A DNA stretch of 36,373 bases. It comes from Candidatus Omnitrophota bacterium (GTDB taxonomy: Bacteria; Omnitrophota; Gorgyraeia; Zapsychrales; Fredricksoniimonadaceae). Positions 15,513 to 24,062 of the stretch are shown here, in pieces; positions within the stretch are counted from its first letter, which is position 1, and each line of letters begins with the position of its first letter. The DNA lies in the NCBI GenBank assembly GCA_002753745.1, contig PEAR01000008.1, positions 1 through 36,373 on the forward strand, in the 5' to 3' direction. The translations under genes and the position numbers were made by a program. Below the pieces are notes generated by a model that saw only the letters and a program-made list of their open reading frames with translations, made no database searches and had not been told where the DNA came from.

Positions 15513-16565
15513 TTATTCCTTACTTGCACCTGAAAACATGCCTTTGAAAATTCCATTAAGGTCCATCAAACTCGTCGAGTTCTGGCCGATCGGTACCGCG
15601 AAAACACGGAACTTATCCGGGATATTCTCCGCGAACTTGAGCGCCACCACGTTTTGTCCACCGCCCAGAGCATCAGCCTGCAATTTCTTCCCTTCCGCAT
15701 CGGCCTTGTAATTAGCCAATTTACCCGCAGCTTCCTGCTCGAGTTTATACCGCTCGGCATCGGCCTCGATCCGGGCAGACTGTGCGCGGCCTTCGGCATC
15801 CTGAATCGCTTTCAGCTTGCCGCCGCGAGCCTCAGCTTCCTGACGCTTGGCCTCTTCTTCCTGAGCAAGAGCGCGATTCTTGTTAATCTCGACCTGCTGG
15901 GCAGCCAGTTTCTTCTGCTCGATCGCACTTTCAAATTCCTTACTGAACGCAAAATGGCGAATAAGCGCATCCTGGATCTGGATCGCCGGGAACTTGGAAA
16001 CCGCACTCTGCAGCCGCTGAGCGATCTCTTTCTGGATGGCATCACGAACCTTACCGCTGTAGATCTCCTCGGCCGCATAACTGCCGATCGTAATACGCGC
16101 CTCAGAACGGATCTGCGGCAACAGAATTTGATCCTCATAATTCGGACCGATCGCCTGGTGCAGTGCAGGAACCTCATTACCCTTAAGCGCATAAAGGATC
16201 GTCAGGTCCACTTTAATGTTCTGGCCGTCATTTGTCTTAAGGTCAAGACTGTAATTATCACTGTCCTCACTCTTCATCACATCGCCCGGAAAAGCACGCG
16301 CCGCTACATGGTAGACCACAATGTCCGTCGACACTTTGTTAAAGACGTGATACCCGACCAGCCGGGGCATTTCCACAACCTTCCCCTGCACCTTATCGAC
16401 CTCGACACCCACCTCGGTGGGCTTGATATCCACAATCCCGACGAACATCCAGAAAAAAAACAAACCCGCGATGAGCGCTGCCAGCAAAAAAGTTGTCCCC
16501 TTGTCCATATTAAAATTCCCCCATCTAAAGTGAAAAAAATCGGATAACATATCCCTCATGATCAT
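15513..16565 (-). CDS. SPFH/prohibitin-family membrane scaffold protein
   Basis: A 350-residue protein with one N-terminal membrane helix (KGTTFLLAALIAGLFFFWMF), an SPFH/Band 7 domain at about residues 45-210, and a long Glu/Ala/Gln/Lys-rich coiled coil (residues 215-300, EQKKLAAQQVEINKNRALAQ…). The family forms large ring or cage oligomers that organise membrane microdomains and control proteases such as FtsH. Two starts are plausible: 16565 after GAGGGGGAG, or the ATG at 16508 (MDKGTTFLL) nine bases after GGGGG. The second gives the more usual short N-terminus. It is expressed with the HTH gene upstream and the miniprotein downstream. Confidence 0.88.
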   Translation of the reverse strand: MIMRDMLSDFFHFRWGNFNMDKGTTFLLAALIAGLFFFWMFVGIVDIKPTEVGVEVDKVQGKVVEMPRLVGYHVFNKVSTDIVVYHVAARAFPGDVMKSEDSDNYSLDLKTNDGQNIKVDLTILYALKGNEVPALHQAIGPNYEDQILLPQIRSEARITIGSYAAEEIYSGKVRDAIQKEIAQRLQSAVSKFPAIQIQDALIRHFAFSKEFESAIEQKKLAAQQVEINKNRALAQEEEAKRQEAEARGGKLKAIQDAEGRAQSARIEADAERYKLEQEAAGKLANYKADAEGKKLQADALGGGQNVVALKFAENIPDKFRVFAVPIGQNSTSLMDLNGIFKGMFSGASKE

Positions 16566-16586
16566 GCTCCCCCTCGTTTAACCGCC

Positions 16587-16931
16587 TTAATCAAGAACCT
16601 CAAGCGCCTTCTGACACGCCTTGTTAACAATCGCCGCAACTTCATCTTTGGTATAACGCCGTTCAGCTCTTTCAGGTTTCGTCTTAATAAAAAGATCTCC
16701 TTTTTCAAGACCGGCCGCGATCAAAAACTCCCCGGCATCCCATTGCAAGTGAGGTGCGATCATTTTAAGCGTCAATAAGGATGGCCAGCGCACCCCTCGT
16801 GTTAATTTTGAAACTTCAGACTCATCAACCCCGCTTAAGATTGACAGATCCCTGGCGGTCATGCTGCGGTTGAACAATTGCGCCCTGATCCACTTGCTGA
16901 ACTTTAACAACTCCTCTTTTCGATCCACCAT
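16587..16931 (-). CDS. XRE-type helix-turn-helix protein
   Basis: A 114-residue protein with a Cro/C1-type HTH at about residues 10-65 (LFNRSMTARDLSILSGVDESEVSKLTRGVRWPSLLTL) and a basic C-terminal tail (KTKPERAERRYTKDEVAAIV). It should bind DNA. Start chosen at the ATG at 16931 with AGGAG 6 bases upstream. A TTG five codons earlier lacks this spacing. It is the first gene of the operon with the SPFH protein, 21 bases upstream, and may control its own transcript. Confidence 0.8.
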   Translation of the reverse strand: MVDRKEELLKFSKWIRAQLFNRSMTARDLSILSGVDESEVSKLTRGVRWPSLLTLKMIAPHLQWDAGEFLIAAGLEKGDLFIKTKPERAERRYTKDEVAAIVNKACQKALEVLD

Positions 16932-17019
16932 GCTGATCTCCTGCAAAAAACGTCTTGCTCAGCCATTCAGGCGTCACGGGAATTACAGGTTGCACCATGA
17001 GCATTCCCTCAACACAGAA

Positions 17020-17454
17020 CTACTTCGACACCGCCGTTGACGCTGGTTGCTGTTGTTTATGCTCTTTGCGCTGCTCGCGGCGCTCTTCGCGCATCCCGCG
17101 CGCTTTTTCTTTGTCCTCCTCAAGTTTCTTGCGAATGACGCGCAGCTGATCTTCAATCGGCTTGGCCTGGACCTGAATTTTCTGAAGCTGTTCCCGCAGC
17201 GGCTTTATTTGCGCCTGAAGCTGCTGGATCTGATCGCGCAACGGCTTGGCCTGAGCCTGAAGAGGCTGCAATTGCGTTCTTAACTGTTCCGCCTGCTGTC
17301 GCAGGGATTGAATTTCCTCACGCAGCCGGGCTCCTTCACCATTCGCTGCATTGCCTATCACAGGACTGCCCGTCGCCGCCTGCTGAGCATGAGCATTAAA
17401 AGCAACTACCAACATCAAACTTAACGCCAGGACAACAACAGATCTCATTGCCAT
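17020..17454 (-). CDS. Exported coiled-coil protein with 14-residue repeats
   Basis: A 144-residue protein with a signal peptide (cleavage likely after NAHA, residue 23). A Gln/Leu/Lys-rich rod of about 80 residues follows, then a very basic, Glu-rich tail (EDKEKARGMREERREQRKEHKQQQ). The rod is made of four to five units of 14 residues with the pattern QLQxLQAQxKPLRD. Two heptads per unit and a Pro in most units are unusual for a coiled coil. It is probably periplasmic. GGAGAAG stands four bases before the start. A TATAAT lies on the minus strand near 17514. No catalytic motif is visible. Confidence 0.75.
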   Translation of the reverse strand: MAMRSVVVLALSLMLVVAFNAHAQQAATGSPVIGNAANGEGARLREEIQSLRQQAEQLRTQLQPLQAQAKPLRDQIQQLQAQIKPLREQLQKIQVQAKPIEDQLRVIRKKLEEDKEKARGMREERREQRKEHKQQQPASTAVSK

Positions 17455-17562
17455 AAAACTTCTCCATTTCTATTTTTAGTGATCACTCACCGTATGTATT
17501 GATTGTCCGCTATTATACACCGATTCCCCAAGAATAGTTTTGTAATGTAAAATCTTCTCTCC

Positions 17563-18345
17563 TTAAGAAAATGCAACCATTCGCATAGACATGCTGGCGT
17601 TCTGGATACCCTCAAAAGGGAAACTCAGTTTGTCATCCTGATGGCTTGCGCCAACAACATATAATAGCGGCGTGTAATGTTCTTCGGTCGGTAATGAAAG
17701 CCTTGCCGCCTTTTGATCAACCCTCGAGGGATCTGTCAGCAGCCCGATATCATGCGCCTGCAGCGCGGCCTTGATCCCGTCATCAAACGTAACGGCCCAA
17801 TCATACGGCCTGGCATTAGTATCGGGGTCATATGCCCCGAGATTATGGACAATGTTCCCGCTGCCTAAGATCAAAACTCCCTGAGCCCTTAGCGGCGCCA
17901 GTAATCTGCCAATAGCATAATGCCCCTCCATGGAAAGGTCTTTGTCCAGGCTGACCTGAAATACAGGGACATCTGCTTTTGGATAAAGATGCGTCAAGAT
18001 CGCCCAGGCTCCGTGATCCAGCCCCCAGGCCGATGTTGCCTGCGCCTGTACCCTTTTAAGCTCTCTGATCGTCTCCTGCGCTATTGCAACCGCCCCCGGC
18101 GCCGGATAATCATATTCATTGAGTTGTTTCGGGAACCCGTAAAAATCATGGATCGTTGCCGGCGTCTCGTTTACCAGAACCTGCGTGCCCGCTGTTTCCC
18201 AATGCGCAGAAATACACAGCACCGCCTGAGGCCGCGGCAGCTGTCCTCCCAGCTCTTTTAAGCGTCGGGTGAACGCATTGTCTTCGATAGCGTTTATCGG
18301 CGAGCCATGTCCAACGAATAAAACAGGCATTATTGTCTTTTTCAT
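17563..18345 (-). CDS. ygiD: YgiD/DODA-type extradiol dioxygenase (LigB fold)
   Basis: A 260-residue member of the LigB superfamily close to E. coli YgiD and plant DOPA 4,5-dioxygenase. These are metal-dependent enzymes that open catechol-type rings next to the diol. Visible landmarks are FVGHGSPINA (His14), CISAHWET (His47), HDFYGFP, WGLDHGAWAIL and GSGNIVHNL, which supply the metal and active-site histidines. Length is typical. The gene stands alone on the minus strand. The physiological substrate in bacteria is unclear. The fold is shared with MEMO, but the motifs are those of YgiD and not of the AmmeMemoRadiSam partner. Confidence 0.9.
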   Translation of the reverse strand: MKKTIMPVLFVGHGSPINAIEDNAFTRRLKELGGQLPRPQAVLCISAHWETAGTQVLVNETPATIHDFYGFPKQLNEYDYPAPGAVAIAQETIRELKRVQAQATSAWGLDHGAWAILTHLYPKADVPVFQVSLDKDLSMEGHYAIGRLLAPLRAQGVLILGSGNIVHNLGAYDPDTNARPYDWAVTFDDGIKAALQAHDIGLLTDPSRVDQKAARLSLPTEEHYTPLLYVVGASHQDDKLSFPFEGIQNASMSMRMVAFS

Positions 18346-18379
18346 AACACACCCTCTGTTAATTCTTGAGCCCTAACCT

Positions 18380-18408
18380 AAAAACGCCCTTCCATCCGGA
18401 AAAGGCGT
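18380..18408 (-). terminator. Rho-independent terminator
   Basis: On the minus strand, a 10-pair stem (ACGCC…GGCGT, with inner T/A and G·T pairs) has a 5-base loop and is followed by TTTTT. It ends the transcript carrying the barrel protein and the 45-residue exported protein. Confidence 0.7.
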
Positions 18409-18480
18409 CTTTATGGCATTAAATCATGTCGTCTTGATCAGCTGAAGGCAACCTCTCCGCCAATCACGGCACTTACTTTT

Positions 18481-18618
18481 CTATCTCGACAACCCCACCG
18501 AAACCCGGGATTCCTGAGCCGTTCCCTGGATAGCAGCTTTACCAACAGCAGCCATCGCTCCTGTTGCCAGGCCAAAAAACAAAAAAGCTGAAATCGACAT
18601 CTGTAAAAGCACTCTCAT
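18481..18618 (-). CDS. 45-residue exported small protein
   Basis: The product has a clear signal peptide (MRVLLQMSISAFLFFGLATG then AMAA) and a mature part of only about 21 residues rich in Gly, Ala, Gln and Ser, ending VSVGLSR. AAAGGG stands 5 bases before the ATG. It starts 44 bases after the stop of the outer-membrane barrel gene and before the shared terminator, so it belongs to that transcript. It is too short for family recognition. It could be an accessory peptide of the barrel protein, or a decayed gene remnant. Confidence 0.5.
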   Translation of the reverse strand: MRVLLQMSISAFLFFGLATGAMAAVGKAAIQGTAQESRVSVGLSR

Positions 18619-18662
18619 TGAACCCTTTTACAGATTCGTCGCCCTCCTAACCCGGCCTTTCA

Positions 18663-19895
18663 TTAAAACTGAACGCCCATTCTTAAACCAGCGATCGCCG
18701 TCACGCTCTGCGGATCCCAAAGAGGTTTGTACGCTGACTTGTCGGCATTAACCGAGACGTAATCACCTCCCGAAGTAAGATCAAATGAATGCGCTTGTTC
18801 AGGCTCGGTTTTTCTTAAATACCAAAGTTTCAAATAGGGCTCGGTGAAAATATTAAAATGATCATATTTCCTGATGATCTTCATCGACGTCCGGAAACCA
18901 AACCCTCCCTTAAGCCTGGAACTGGCTTTGCGCGGCACAAGATTCAAAGGAGCGTTAGTATTCGCATCATGATATTGAGTGAACGTTCCGGGGATCTCAT
19001 TGAGGGCATAATCCACCGATCCTGCAACCACAAGATCGCCTTCCAGTTTCAGGCCTAAATCCCATTTTTCATTGAGTTTCGTCAATGATTCAACGCCGAC
19101 GGGAACGTAATAAATGCTGGTCTTTGTTGTGTACTGCGCATAATCATTGACAAAATAATCCACCCACCCTCCCGCATTATCCGAGAACATGCGGTACCCA
19201 AACCCGATATACGGGGTTAAGAGCGTGGAATCATTCAACACATAATCATAACCAAACAGAAAACGCGCATCCAGCTCCCGGGCATCAAATCCCTGTTTCT
19301 TGCCTGTTACATAAGAAGAATAATCAACCTGTCCGATCGATCCTTCAGCTTCCACCCTTACAAAATTCGGATACGGCGTTTTCTTCCAGATATCGCTCCA
19401 GGAACGCAAAGGCTCAAATGTATTCCAGGTGTACGCCCCGTAAAACCCGTACAATCCGCCTGTTTTCTTGACCTTATTTGATTCCGAGTACTTCTCGGAA
19501 TAATAATCCGGCCAGTTGTCAGCGGTTTTGTATAAGTATGAGGCCATCTGAAAGGCCAGTTCTGCCCGATGCTGACGATCATGCGTGGTCTTTTGCGGGA
19601 CGACAGGCTGCATGAACACATCATTGTCTTCCTTTACGGAATTCTCAGGGAACGGATGGGGATCTGACGACGCAAAAAAACGTTTTTCTTTTGCGAAAAA
19701 GTCATTCTCCGATTCCTTAAATAAATCGCGCTCGTTAGAATCCATCGGTTGGCCAGAAGCCAATGCTTCTGACGGAGCTTCAGCATTGGCCAGGGCATTG
19801 TTGATGATCGATTCACGACCCCCATCACCGGAAGCAACCGCCAGGACCGGCAAACAAAAAAATAATGTTAAAAAAAATGCCATGAGTTTTTTCAA
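18663..19895 (-). CDS. Outer-membrane beta-barrel protein, unknown function
   Basis: About 410 residues. A signal peptide (KKLMAFFLTLFFCLPVLAVA) is followed by a polar, disordered stretch of about 100 residues. Then come alternating amphipathic strands rich in Tyr, Trp and Gly (LYGFYGAYTWNTFEP, GYDYVLNDSTLLTPYIGFGY), ending in …GLRMGVQF. A terminal Phe is the usual barrel assembly signal, so it should sit in the outer membrane. I chose the TTG at 19895, with AAGGG 8 bases upstream. An upstream TTG (19937) lacks a ribosome-binding site, and the ATG at 19883 would shorten the signal peptide. Family not recognised. Confidence 0.75.
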   Translation of the reverse strand: MKKLMAFFLTLFFCLPVLAVASGDGGRESIINNALANAEAPSEALASGQPMDSNERDLFKESENDFFAKEKRFFASSDPHPFPENSVKEDNDVFMQPVVPQKTTHDRQHRAELAFQMASYLYKTADNWPDYYSEKYSESNKVKKTGGLYGFYGAYTWNTFEPLRSWSDIWKKTPYPNFVRVEAEGSIGQVDYSSYVTGKKQGFDARELDARFLFGYDYVLNDSTLLTPYIGFGYRMFSDNAGGWVDYFVNDYAQYTTKTSIYYVPVGVESLTKLNEKWDLGLKLEGDLVVAGSVDYALNEIPGTFTQYHDANTNAPLNLVPRKASSRLKGGFGFRTSMKIIRKYDHFNIFTEPYLKLWYLRKTEPEQAHSFDLTSGGDYVSVNADKSAYKPLWDPQSVTAIAGLRMGVQF

Positions 19896-20065
19896 AGCAC
19901 GCGCCCTTTCGGTAAGATATTTCACCCGATTAAACAAAACAACACATCAGCAAACACACCAGCTATTTACATCTTATTGTTGTTTTGTTGATATGACAAA
20001 TGTTATTGGCTATTTTTTAAATGCGTTGATTTTACATCTAAGGAAGAGTAAATAGTGCGACGCGG

Positions 20066-20650
20066 TCACGTCAAGCGGTCGATCTCGGCCTGCAGTTGTG
20101 CCCTGATCCTGCTGGAAGGTTTTTTCAACAAAGCCAGCGCTTTCTTGTACGCATTTAAAGCCTCAGGCAATCGCCCCTGCTCTTCATAAGCGTCTGCCAT
20201 GTTTTCCCAGGTGACCACACGCCCTGGCTCCAACAACAGCGCTTGCTCAAAACACGCCAGTGCCTGAGATGTCTTGCCGATCTTGTTTAAAAACCAGCCC
20301 TTATTGTGATGAATCGTCGCATAATCCGGTTCGACTGCTATGCCCTGATCAAAAATATCAAGCACGCCCTCGAGGCGGCCCATTTCAACCATGCACAAGG
20401 CTATATCATTATAGGCCGCGCCGTCTGATGGATTGAATACCAAAGCCTGTTCCAGCATAACGATCGCCTCGGTAAACATCCCTTCAATGATCGCCTCCTG
20501 AGCGCGAAAATACATCACCTCACCCGGGATCTCATCCTGTTGAGCTCGCTGCAAGCCTTCGGCAACCAGGCTCCGAGACTTACCTAGATCATCAAATGTG
20601 ATCGCCTCATCAAGTTCTCGACGCAATCTTGTGAACCCGGGATCATTCAT
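20066..20650 (-). CDS. TPR-repeat protein
   Basis: A 194-residue soluble protein made almost wholly of tetratricopeptide repeats, about four to five units from residue 35 to 180. Examples are AEAIVMLEQALVFNPSDGAA-like, WFLNKIGKTSQALACFEQAL and MADAYEEQGRLPEALNAYKK. No signal peptide or catalytic domain is visible. TPR proteins serve as protein-binding scaffolds, and the partner cannot be read from the sequence. It starts 18 bases after the stop of the bacteriohemerythrin gene, so the two are probably co-transcribed. Confidence 0.85.
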   Translation of the reverse strand: MNDPGFTRLRRELDEAITFDDLGKSRSLVAEGLQRAQQDEIPGEVMYFRAQEAIIEGMFTEAIVMLEQALVFNPSDGAAYNDIALCMVEMGRLEGVLDIFDQGIAVEPDYATIHHNKGWFLNKIGKTSQALACFEQALLLEPGRVVTWENMADAYEEQGRLPEALNAYKKALALLKKPSSRIRAQLQAEIDRLT

Positions 20651-20668
20651 GGCCAGCGTCCCTGCTCA

Positions 20669-21076
20669 TTATATGATCCCTTTTTTATTCAGAAAAACGC
20701 ATAATTTATGATCAACAATCAAAATATGATTTTGCAGCCAGACCATTAAAAAATACAACATCTCATCGGCCGCGTTCATATCATCCGTCTCGAACGCGAC
20801 TTTAAAATATTCGATCTTGTTCTTAAAGAACGCATGATCTTCCTGGTGCTCCTCAGCATATTCGAAGGCATGCCTGGTCATCAGGCTTTCTTCCGTCTTA
20901 AAGTGAAAATACGCATAATCGGACAATTCGTTAATAAGCCCGAGCCAGCTATCTTTAGCCGGCGCGCCCTTTGTGATGAACGTATTCAAACGATTCAAAA
21001 TGTCGACTAACTGATGATGCTGGTCATCGATTTCCTTAACGTTAAGGTTATATGTGTCCAACCATTCAAATATCAT
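20669..21076 (-). CDS. Bacteriohemerythrin
   Basis: A 135-residue single-domain hemerythrin that binds oxygen at a non-heme diiron centre. The ligand set is visible: the His20-21 region in VKEIDDQHHQL, His58/Glu62 in HFKTEE, His77/His81 in EEHQEDH, and His117/Asp122 in NHILIVDH. Length and order are typical. Such proteins store, deliver or sense oxygen, common in microaerophilic or anaerobic bacteria. The start has GGGAGG upstream. It is the first gene of a two-gene unit with the TPR protein. Confidence 0.93.
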   Translation of the reverse strand: MIFEWLDTYNLNVKEIDDQHHQLVDILNRLNTFITKGAPAKDSWLGLINELSDYAYFHFKTEESLMTRHAFEYAEEHQEDHAFFKNKIEYFKVAFETDDMNAADEMLYFLMVWLQNHILIVDHKLCVFLNKKGII

Positions 21077-21120
21077 AAGCGCCTCCCCATTCCCTTATTT
21101 ACATTGCTTGTCCTTTGATC

Positions 21121-21150
21121 ATTATACGCGCAATACAGGACTCTTGACAG
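21121..21150 (-). promoter_or_regulatory. Probable promoter of the bacteriohemerythrin gene
   Basis: On the minus strand, CTGTCA (21145-21150) is followed after 18 bases by a perfect TATAAT (21121-21126), about 45 bases before the start codon. The interval up to 21278 also holds the upstream region of the divergent prfC gene. An isolated TTGACA at 21144 has no well-spaced -10 box. Confidence 0.5.
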
Positions 21151-21278
21151 ATCTTAGTCATAATATATAGTTGCATCCATGCTTACAATGATATCAAAAC
21201 CAAGCGTTCTAACTTTTCGTCTTACGCCTCCGTAAAAGAGCTCATCACCTAATTTGAACCAAAAAACAACAGGCAATC

Positions 21279-22907
21279 ATGGCATTGGACATTAAAGAAC
21301 AAATTCAGCAGGAATCAGCACGCCGCAGGACCTTTGCGATCATTTCGCACCCTGACGCGGGGAAAACCACGCTCACGGAAAAACTGCTGCTCTACGGCGG
21401 AGCGCTGGACCTGGCCGGCTCGGTAACAGCGAAAAAAAAACAGCGCGAAACGGCTTCCGACTGGATGGAACTCGAAAAAAAACGCGGCATCTCTATTTCT
21501 TCGACCGTCCTCCAGTTCGACTATGAAAATTTCCGCCTGAATTTGCTGGACACACCCGGCCATAAAGATTTCTCGGAAGACACCTACCGGGTGCTCATGG
21601 CGGTGGATGCGGTCATCATGGTGATCGATGCCGGTAAAGGGATCGAGGGCCAGACCCGAAAATTATTTGAGATCTGCCGCAAGCGCGGCATTCCCATCTT
21701 CACATTCATGAACAAGCTCGACCGGCCGTCCATGTCGCCTTTGGAGTTGATCGACCAGCTGGAGAAAGTCCTTAAGATCCACGCTTTCCCCGTCAACTGG
21801 CCGCTGGGCAATGGGCCGGACTTCAAAGGGATCTTCGACCGGATCAATAACCAGGTCCACCTGTTTGAACGCGTTGCTGCCGGCGCCTATAAAGCGCCGG
21901 TGTCTGTTCACGACCTGCTGGACCCGTTCGTTAAAAGCATCCTGCATGATGATATCTATGCACAGGTCATTGAAGAACTGCAAATGCTCGATATTGCCCA
22001 GGAAGGGTTTAACGCGCAGGCGGTCTTGCGGGGAGAGACAACCCCCGTATTCTTCGGCAGCGCCGCCAATAATTTCGGCGTCGAATTTCTTTTAAAAGGC
22101 TTCCTGGAGCATTCCACCGCCCCAACGCCCCGCACGGCTAAAAGCGGCGTGATCCCGCTCGACCACCCGGACTTCTCGGCATTTATTTTTAAGGTCCAGT
22201 CCAACATGAATCCCCAGCACCGGGACCGCATTGTTTTTGCCCGGATCTGCTCCGGAAGATTCTACCGGGATATGAAAGTCTTCCACCATCGCACTGATCG
22301 CGAGATCAGGCTTTCGGACTCATTTAAACTTTTCGGCCGCGACCGTGAGATTATCGCTGAAGCCTATCCTGGCGATATCCTGGGCTTTGTGACCAAACTT
22401 GATTACCGTATCGGGGATACTATCAGCACCGATCCCCAACTTTTCTTTGACGAGATCCCGCGCTTTGCGCCGGAGTGTTTTGCCTACCTTCATAATTCGG
22501 CAGCCTCAACGTTCAAGCCGTTCCGCAAAGGGCTGGAACACCTGCTGGCGGAAGATATCGTGCAGACTTTTACCATGCTGAATTCTTTCGGCACCACCCC
22601 CTTGCTGGGAGCGGTGGGCCCCCTGCAGTTCGAAGTGCTTCAGTATCGCCTGAAAGATGAATACGGCGGAGATTCTCGCCTGGAAATGCTCCCGTGGAAA
22701 ATATTGAGATGGGTGGCGGAACCGCACAATAACGAAGACGCTTTAAAAGAAACAAAATCAAATGAGGTGGCCTTCGCCCGGGACAACCAGGGACGCATCG
22801 TCATCCTTTTCCAGAGCGAATGGGCGCTCAGCTATTACTCGCGTAAATTTCCAACCATTGAACTGCTGTCCTCGCCGTTATCAATAAAAACAGACGGTGC
22901 CAAATAA
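21279..22907 (+). CDS. prfC: Peptide chain release factor 3
   Basis: A 542-residue GTPase that recycles release factors 1 and 2 from the ribosome. GTP-binding motifs are SHPDAGKTT (G1), RGISIS (G2), DTPGHKDFSEDTYR (G3) and MNKLDR (G4). The RF3-typical start IQQESARRRTFAIISHP and later blocks GPLQFEVLQYRLKDEYG and RWVAEP confirm RF3 against EF-G. It is slightly longer than the E. coli enzyme. A weak AGG lies before the ATG. One base separates its stop from the ATG of the methyltransferase, a translation-linked pair. Confidence 0.97.
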   Translation: MALDIKEQIQQESARRRTFAIISHPDAGKTTLTEKLLLYGGALDLAGSVTAKKKQRETASDWMELEKKRGISISSTVLQFDYENFRLNLLDTPGHKDFSEDTYRVLMAVDAVIMVIDAGKGIEGQTRKLFEICRKRGIPIFTFMNKLDRPSMSPLELIDQLEKVLKIHAFPVNWPLGNGPDFKGIFDRINNQVHLFERVAAGAYKAPVSVHDLLDPFVKSILHDDIYAQVIEELQMLDIAQEGFNAQAVLRGETTPVFFGSAANNFGVEFLLKGFLEHSTAPTPRTAKSGVIPLDHPDFSAFIFKVQSNMNPQHRDRIVFARICSGRFYRDMKVFHHRTDREIRLSDSFKLFGRDREIIAEAYPGDILGFVTKLDYRIGDTISTDPQLFFDEIPRFAPECFAYLHNSAASTFKPFRKGLEHLLAEDIVQTFTMLNSFGTTPLLGAVGPLQFEVLQYRLKDEYGGDSRLEMLPWKILRWVAEPHNNEDALKETKSNEVAFARDNQGRIVILFQSEWALSYYSRKFPTIELLSSPLSIKTDGAK

Positions 22908-22908
22908 T

Positions 22909-23874
22909 ATGGATACGGCCAATGTCCAGGACCTGCTGGAAAAAGCGCTCCTCAAGCGCCTGCCGCTTAAAGGCGTTACCAACGCCCTGCGCCTGGTCAA
23001 CGGCTACGGCGATGGCATGGAAGGCCTGATCCTGGAACAGTACAACCGGCATTTTGTGGTCTCGATCCTTGAGACTGAATGGCATCAGCACTGCCAAACG
23101 ATCCTCGATTTTGTTAAAACCCGTCTGAACGCGGAATATTTTATTGTTAAGGACCGCACAGCCTCCGCCTCGTCTGAACCCGGCGCTTTTCGCTCGGCCG
23201 TCTGGTTAAACAACGGCTCCTCACAGACGATCGTGGAAGAAAACAACCTCAAATTCAGCGTTGATCTTAACGACACCCTCAACAGCGGCTTATTCCTCGA
23301 TATGCGCAGCAACCGGGCCGCCGTGGCGGTGCTGGCGCACAGTCGCAAGGTCCTTAACTGTTTCGCTTATACCTGCTCATTCGGAGTCCACTGCCGGGCG
23401 TCGGGCGCCGCCAGCGTGGTCAATGTGGATGTCGGCCGCAAATGCCTGGAGCGCGGACGACAAAATTATGAATTAAATAATATCCCGGCAGAAAAGAATG
23501 AATTTATCCGAGCGGACGCGGTGCAATACCTCGAACGCGCTGCCAAAAAAGATAACCGTTTCGACATGATCATCCTGGATCCGCCCTCTTTCGCCCGTCA
23601 TGAAGGCAATACCTTCAGCGTCAAGAAAGACCTGGCGCCTTTGGTCGCTTCTGCCATGAATGTATTAAATCCGGGTGGAGTCATTTTTGTCGCGACCAAC
23701 TACAGCTTAATGTCTCACGACGGCCTTTGCGATATGGTCAGTGAAGCCGCCGGAGAAAGGCAGCTTCAAAAGATGGAACGATTCGGACAGGATATTGATT
23801 TCCCCGGCAGCGGCCTGATGCAGGAAAGCTACCTGGTCGCGGTGCTGGCCTTGATGAAAAACATACCGTCTTAA
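22909..23874 (+). CDS. RlmI-like class I SAM-dependent RNA methyltransferase, PUA-less
   Basis: About 321 residues, related to the RlmI/RlmK-like rRNA methyltransferases. Landmarks are LRLVNGYGDGMEGLILEQY, NSGLFLDMRSNR, the SAM pocket VLNCFAYTCSFGVHC, and the catalytic-loop motif ILDPPSFARHEG. The N-terminal PUA domain of E. coli RlmI is missing, so target specificity is uncertain. ATG at 22909 is preferred. A GTG at 22897 would overlap prfC. The last 298 bases plus the adjacent 35 bases of the convergent MFS gene are duplicated at 31413-31745. Confidence 0.85.
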   Translation: MDTANVQDLLEKALLKRLPLKGVTNALRLVNGYGDGMEGLILEQYNRHFVVSILETEWHQHCQTILDFVKTRLNAEYFIVKDRTASASSEPGAFRSAVWLNNGSSQTIVEENNLKFSVDLNDTLNSGLFLDMRSNRAAVAVLAHSRKVLNCFAYTCSFGVHCRASGAASVVNVDVGRKCLERGRQNYELNNIPAEKNEFIRADAVQYLERAAKKDNRFDMIILDPPSFARHEGNTFSVKKDLAPLVASAMNVLNPGGVIFVATNYSLMSHDGLCDMVSEAAGERQLQKMERFGQDIDFPGSGLMQESYLVAVLALMKNIPS

Positions 23875-23909
23875 TTCCTGCTGACATTCATATCAAGCTT
23901 GCTGTCGCG
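23577..23909. repeat. 333-bp direct repeat, left copy
   Basis: Contains the 3' end of the intact methyltransferase and the last 39 bases of the original convergent MFS gene end. It matches 31413-31745 with four mismatches, all within the first 54 bases (offsets 13, 22, 28 and 54). The remaining 279 bases are identical. Homology begins at GGATCC and ends at GCTGTCGCG in both copies. Confidence 0.97.
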
Positions 23910-24062
23910 GATATCTTTTACGGTGCTTCTCTAATCGTGCATTATCCCGGATTTTGCACGCTTCTCGTAATAGCGTCGAGATAATGCGCACTTCGATGGG
24001 CTCTCTGACTTCATATGATCAATGATAAACGGCTGTTTTTCTAACACTCGCACATCAGCGAC

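Noticed and set aside
15654-16547. 297-residue plus-strand ORF
   Set aside because: An antisense frame of the SPFH gene. The minus-strand protein is clearly homologous to a known family.
17563-18345. MEMO partner of the radical SAM enzyme
   Set aside because: The protein has the LigB fold shared with MEMO, but its motifs (GHGSPINA, HDFYGFP, DHGAW) are those of YgiD-type dioxygenases, and it is 16 kb from the radical SAM gene.
21144-21169. Plus-strand promoter TTGACA…TATATA for prfC
   Set aside because: The spacing of 14 bases is too short for a normal sigma70 promoter. The minus-strand TATAAT overlapping this area is better.
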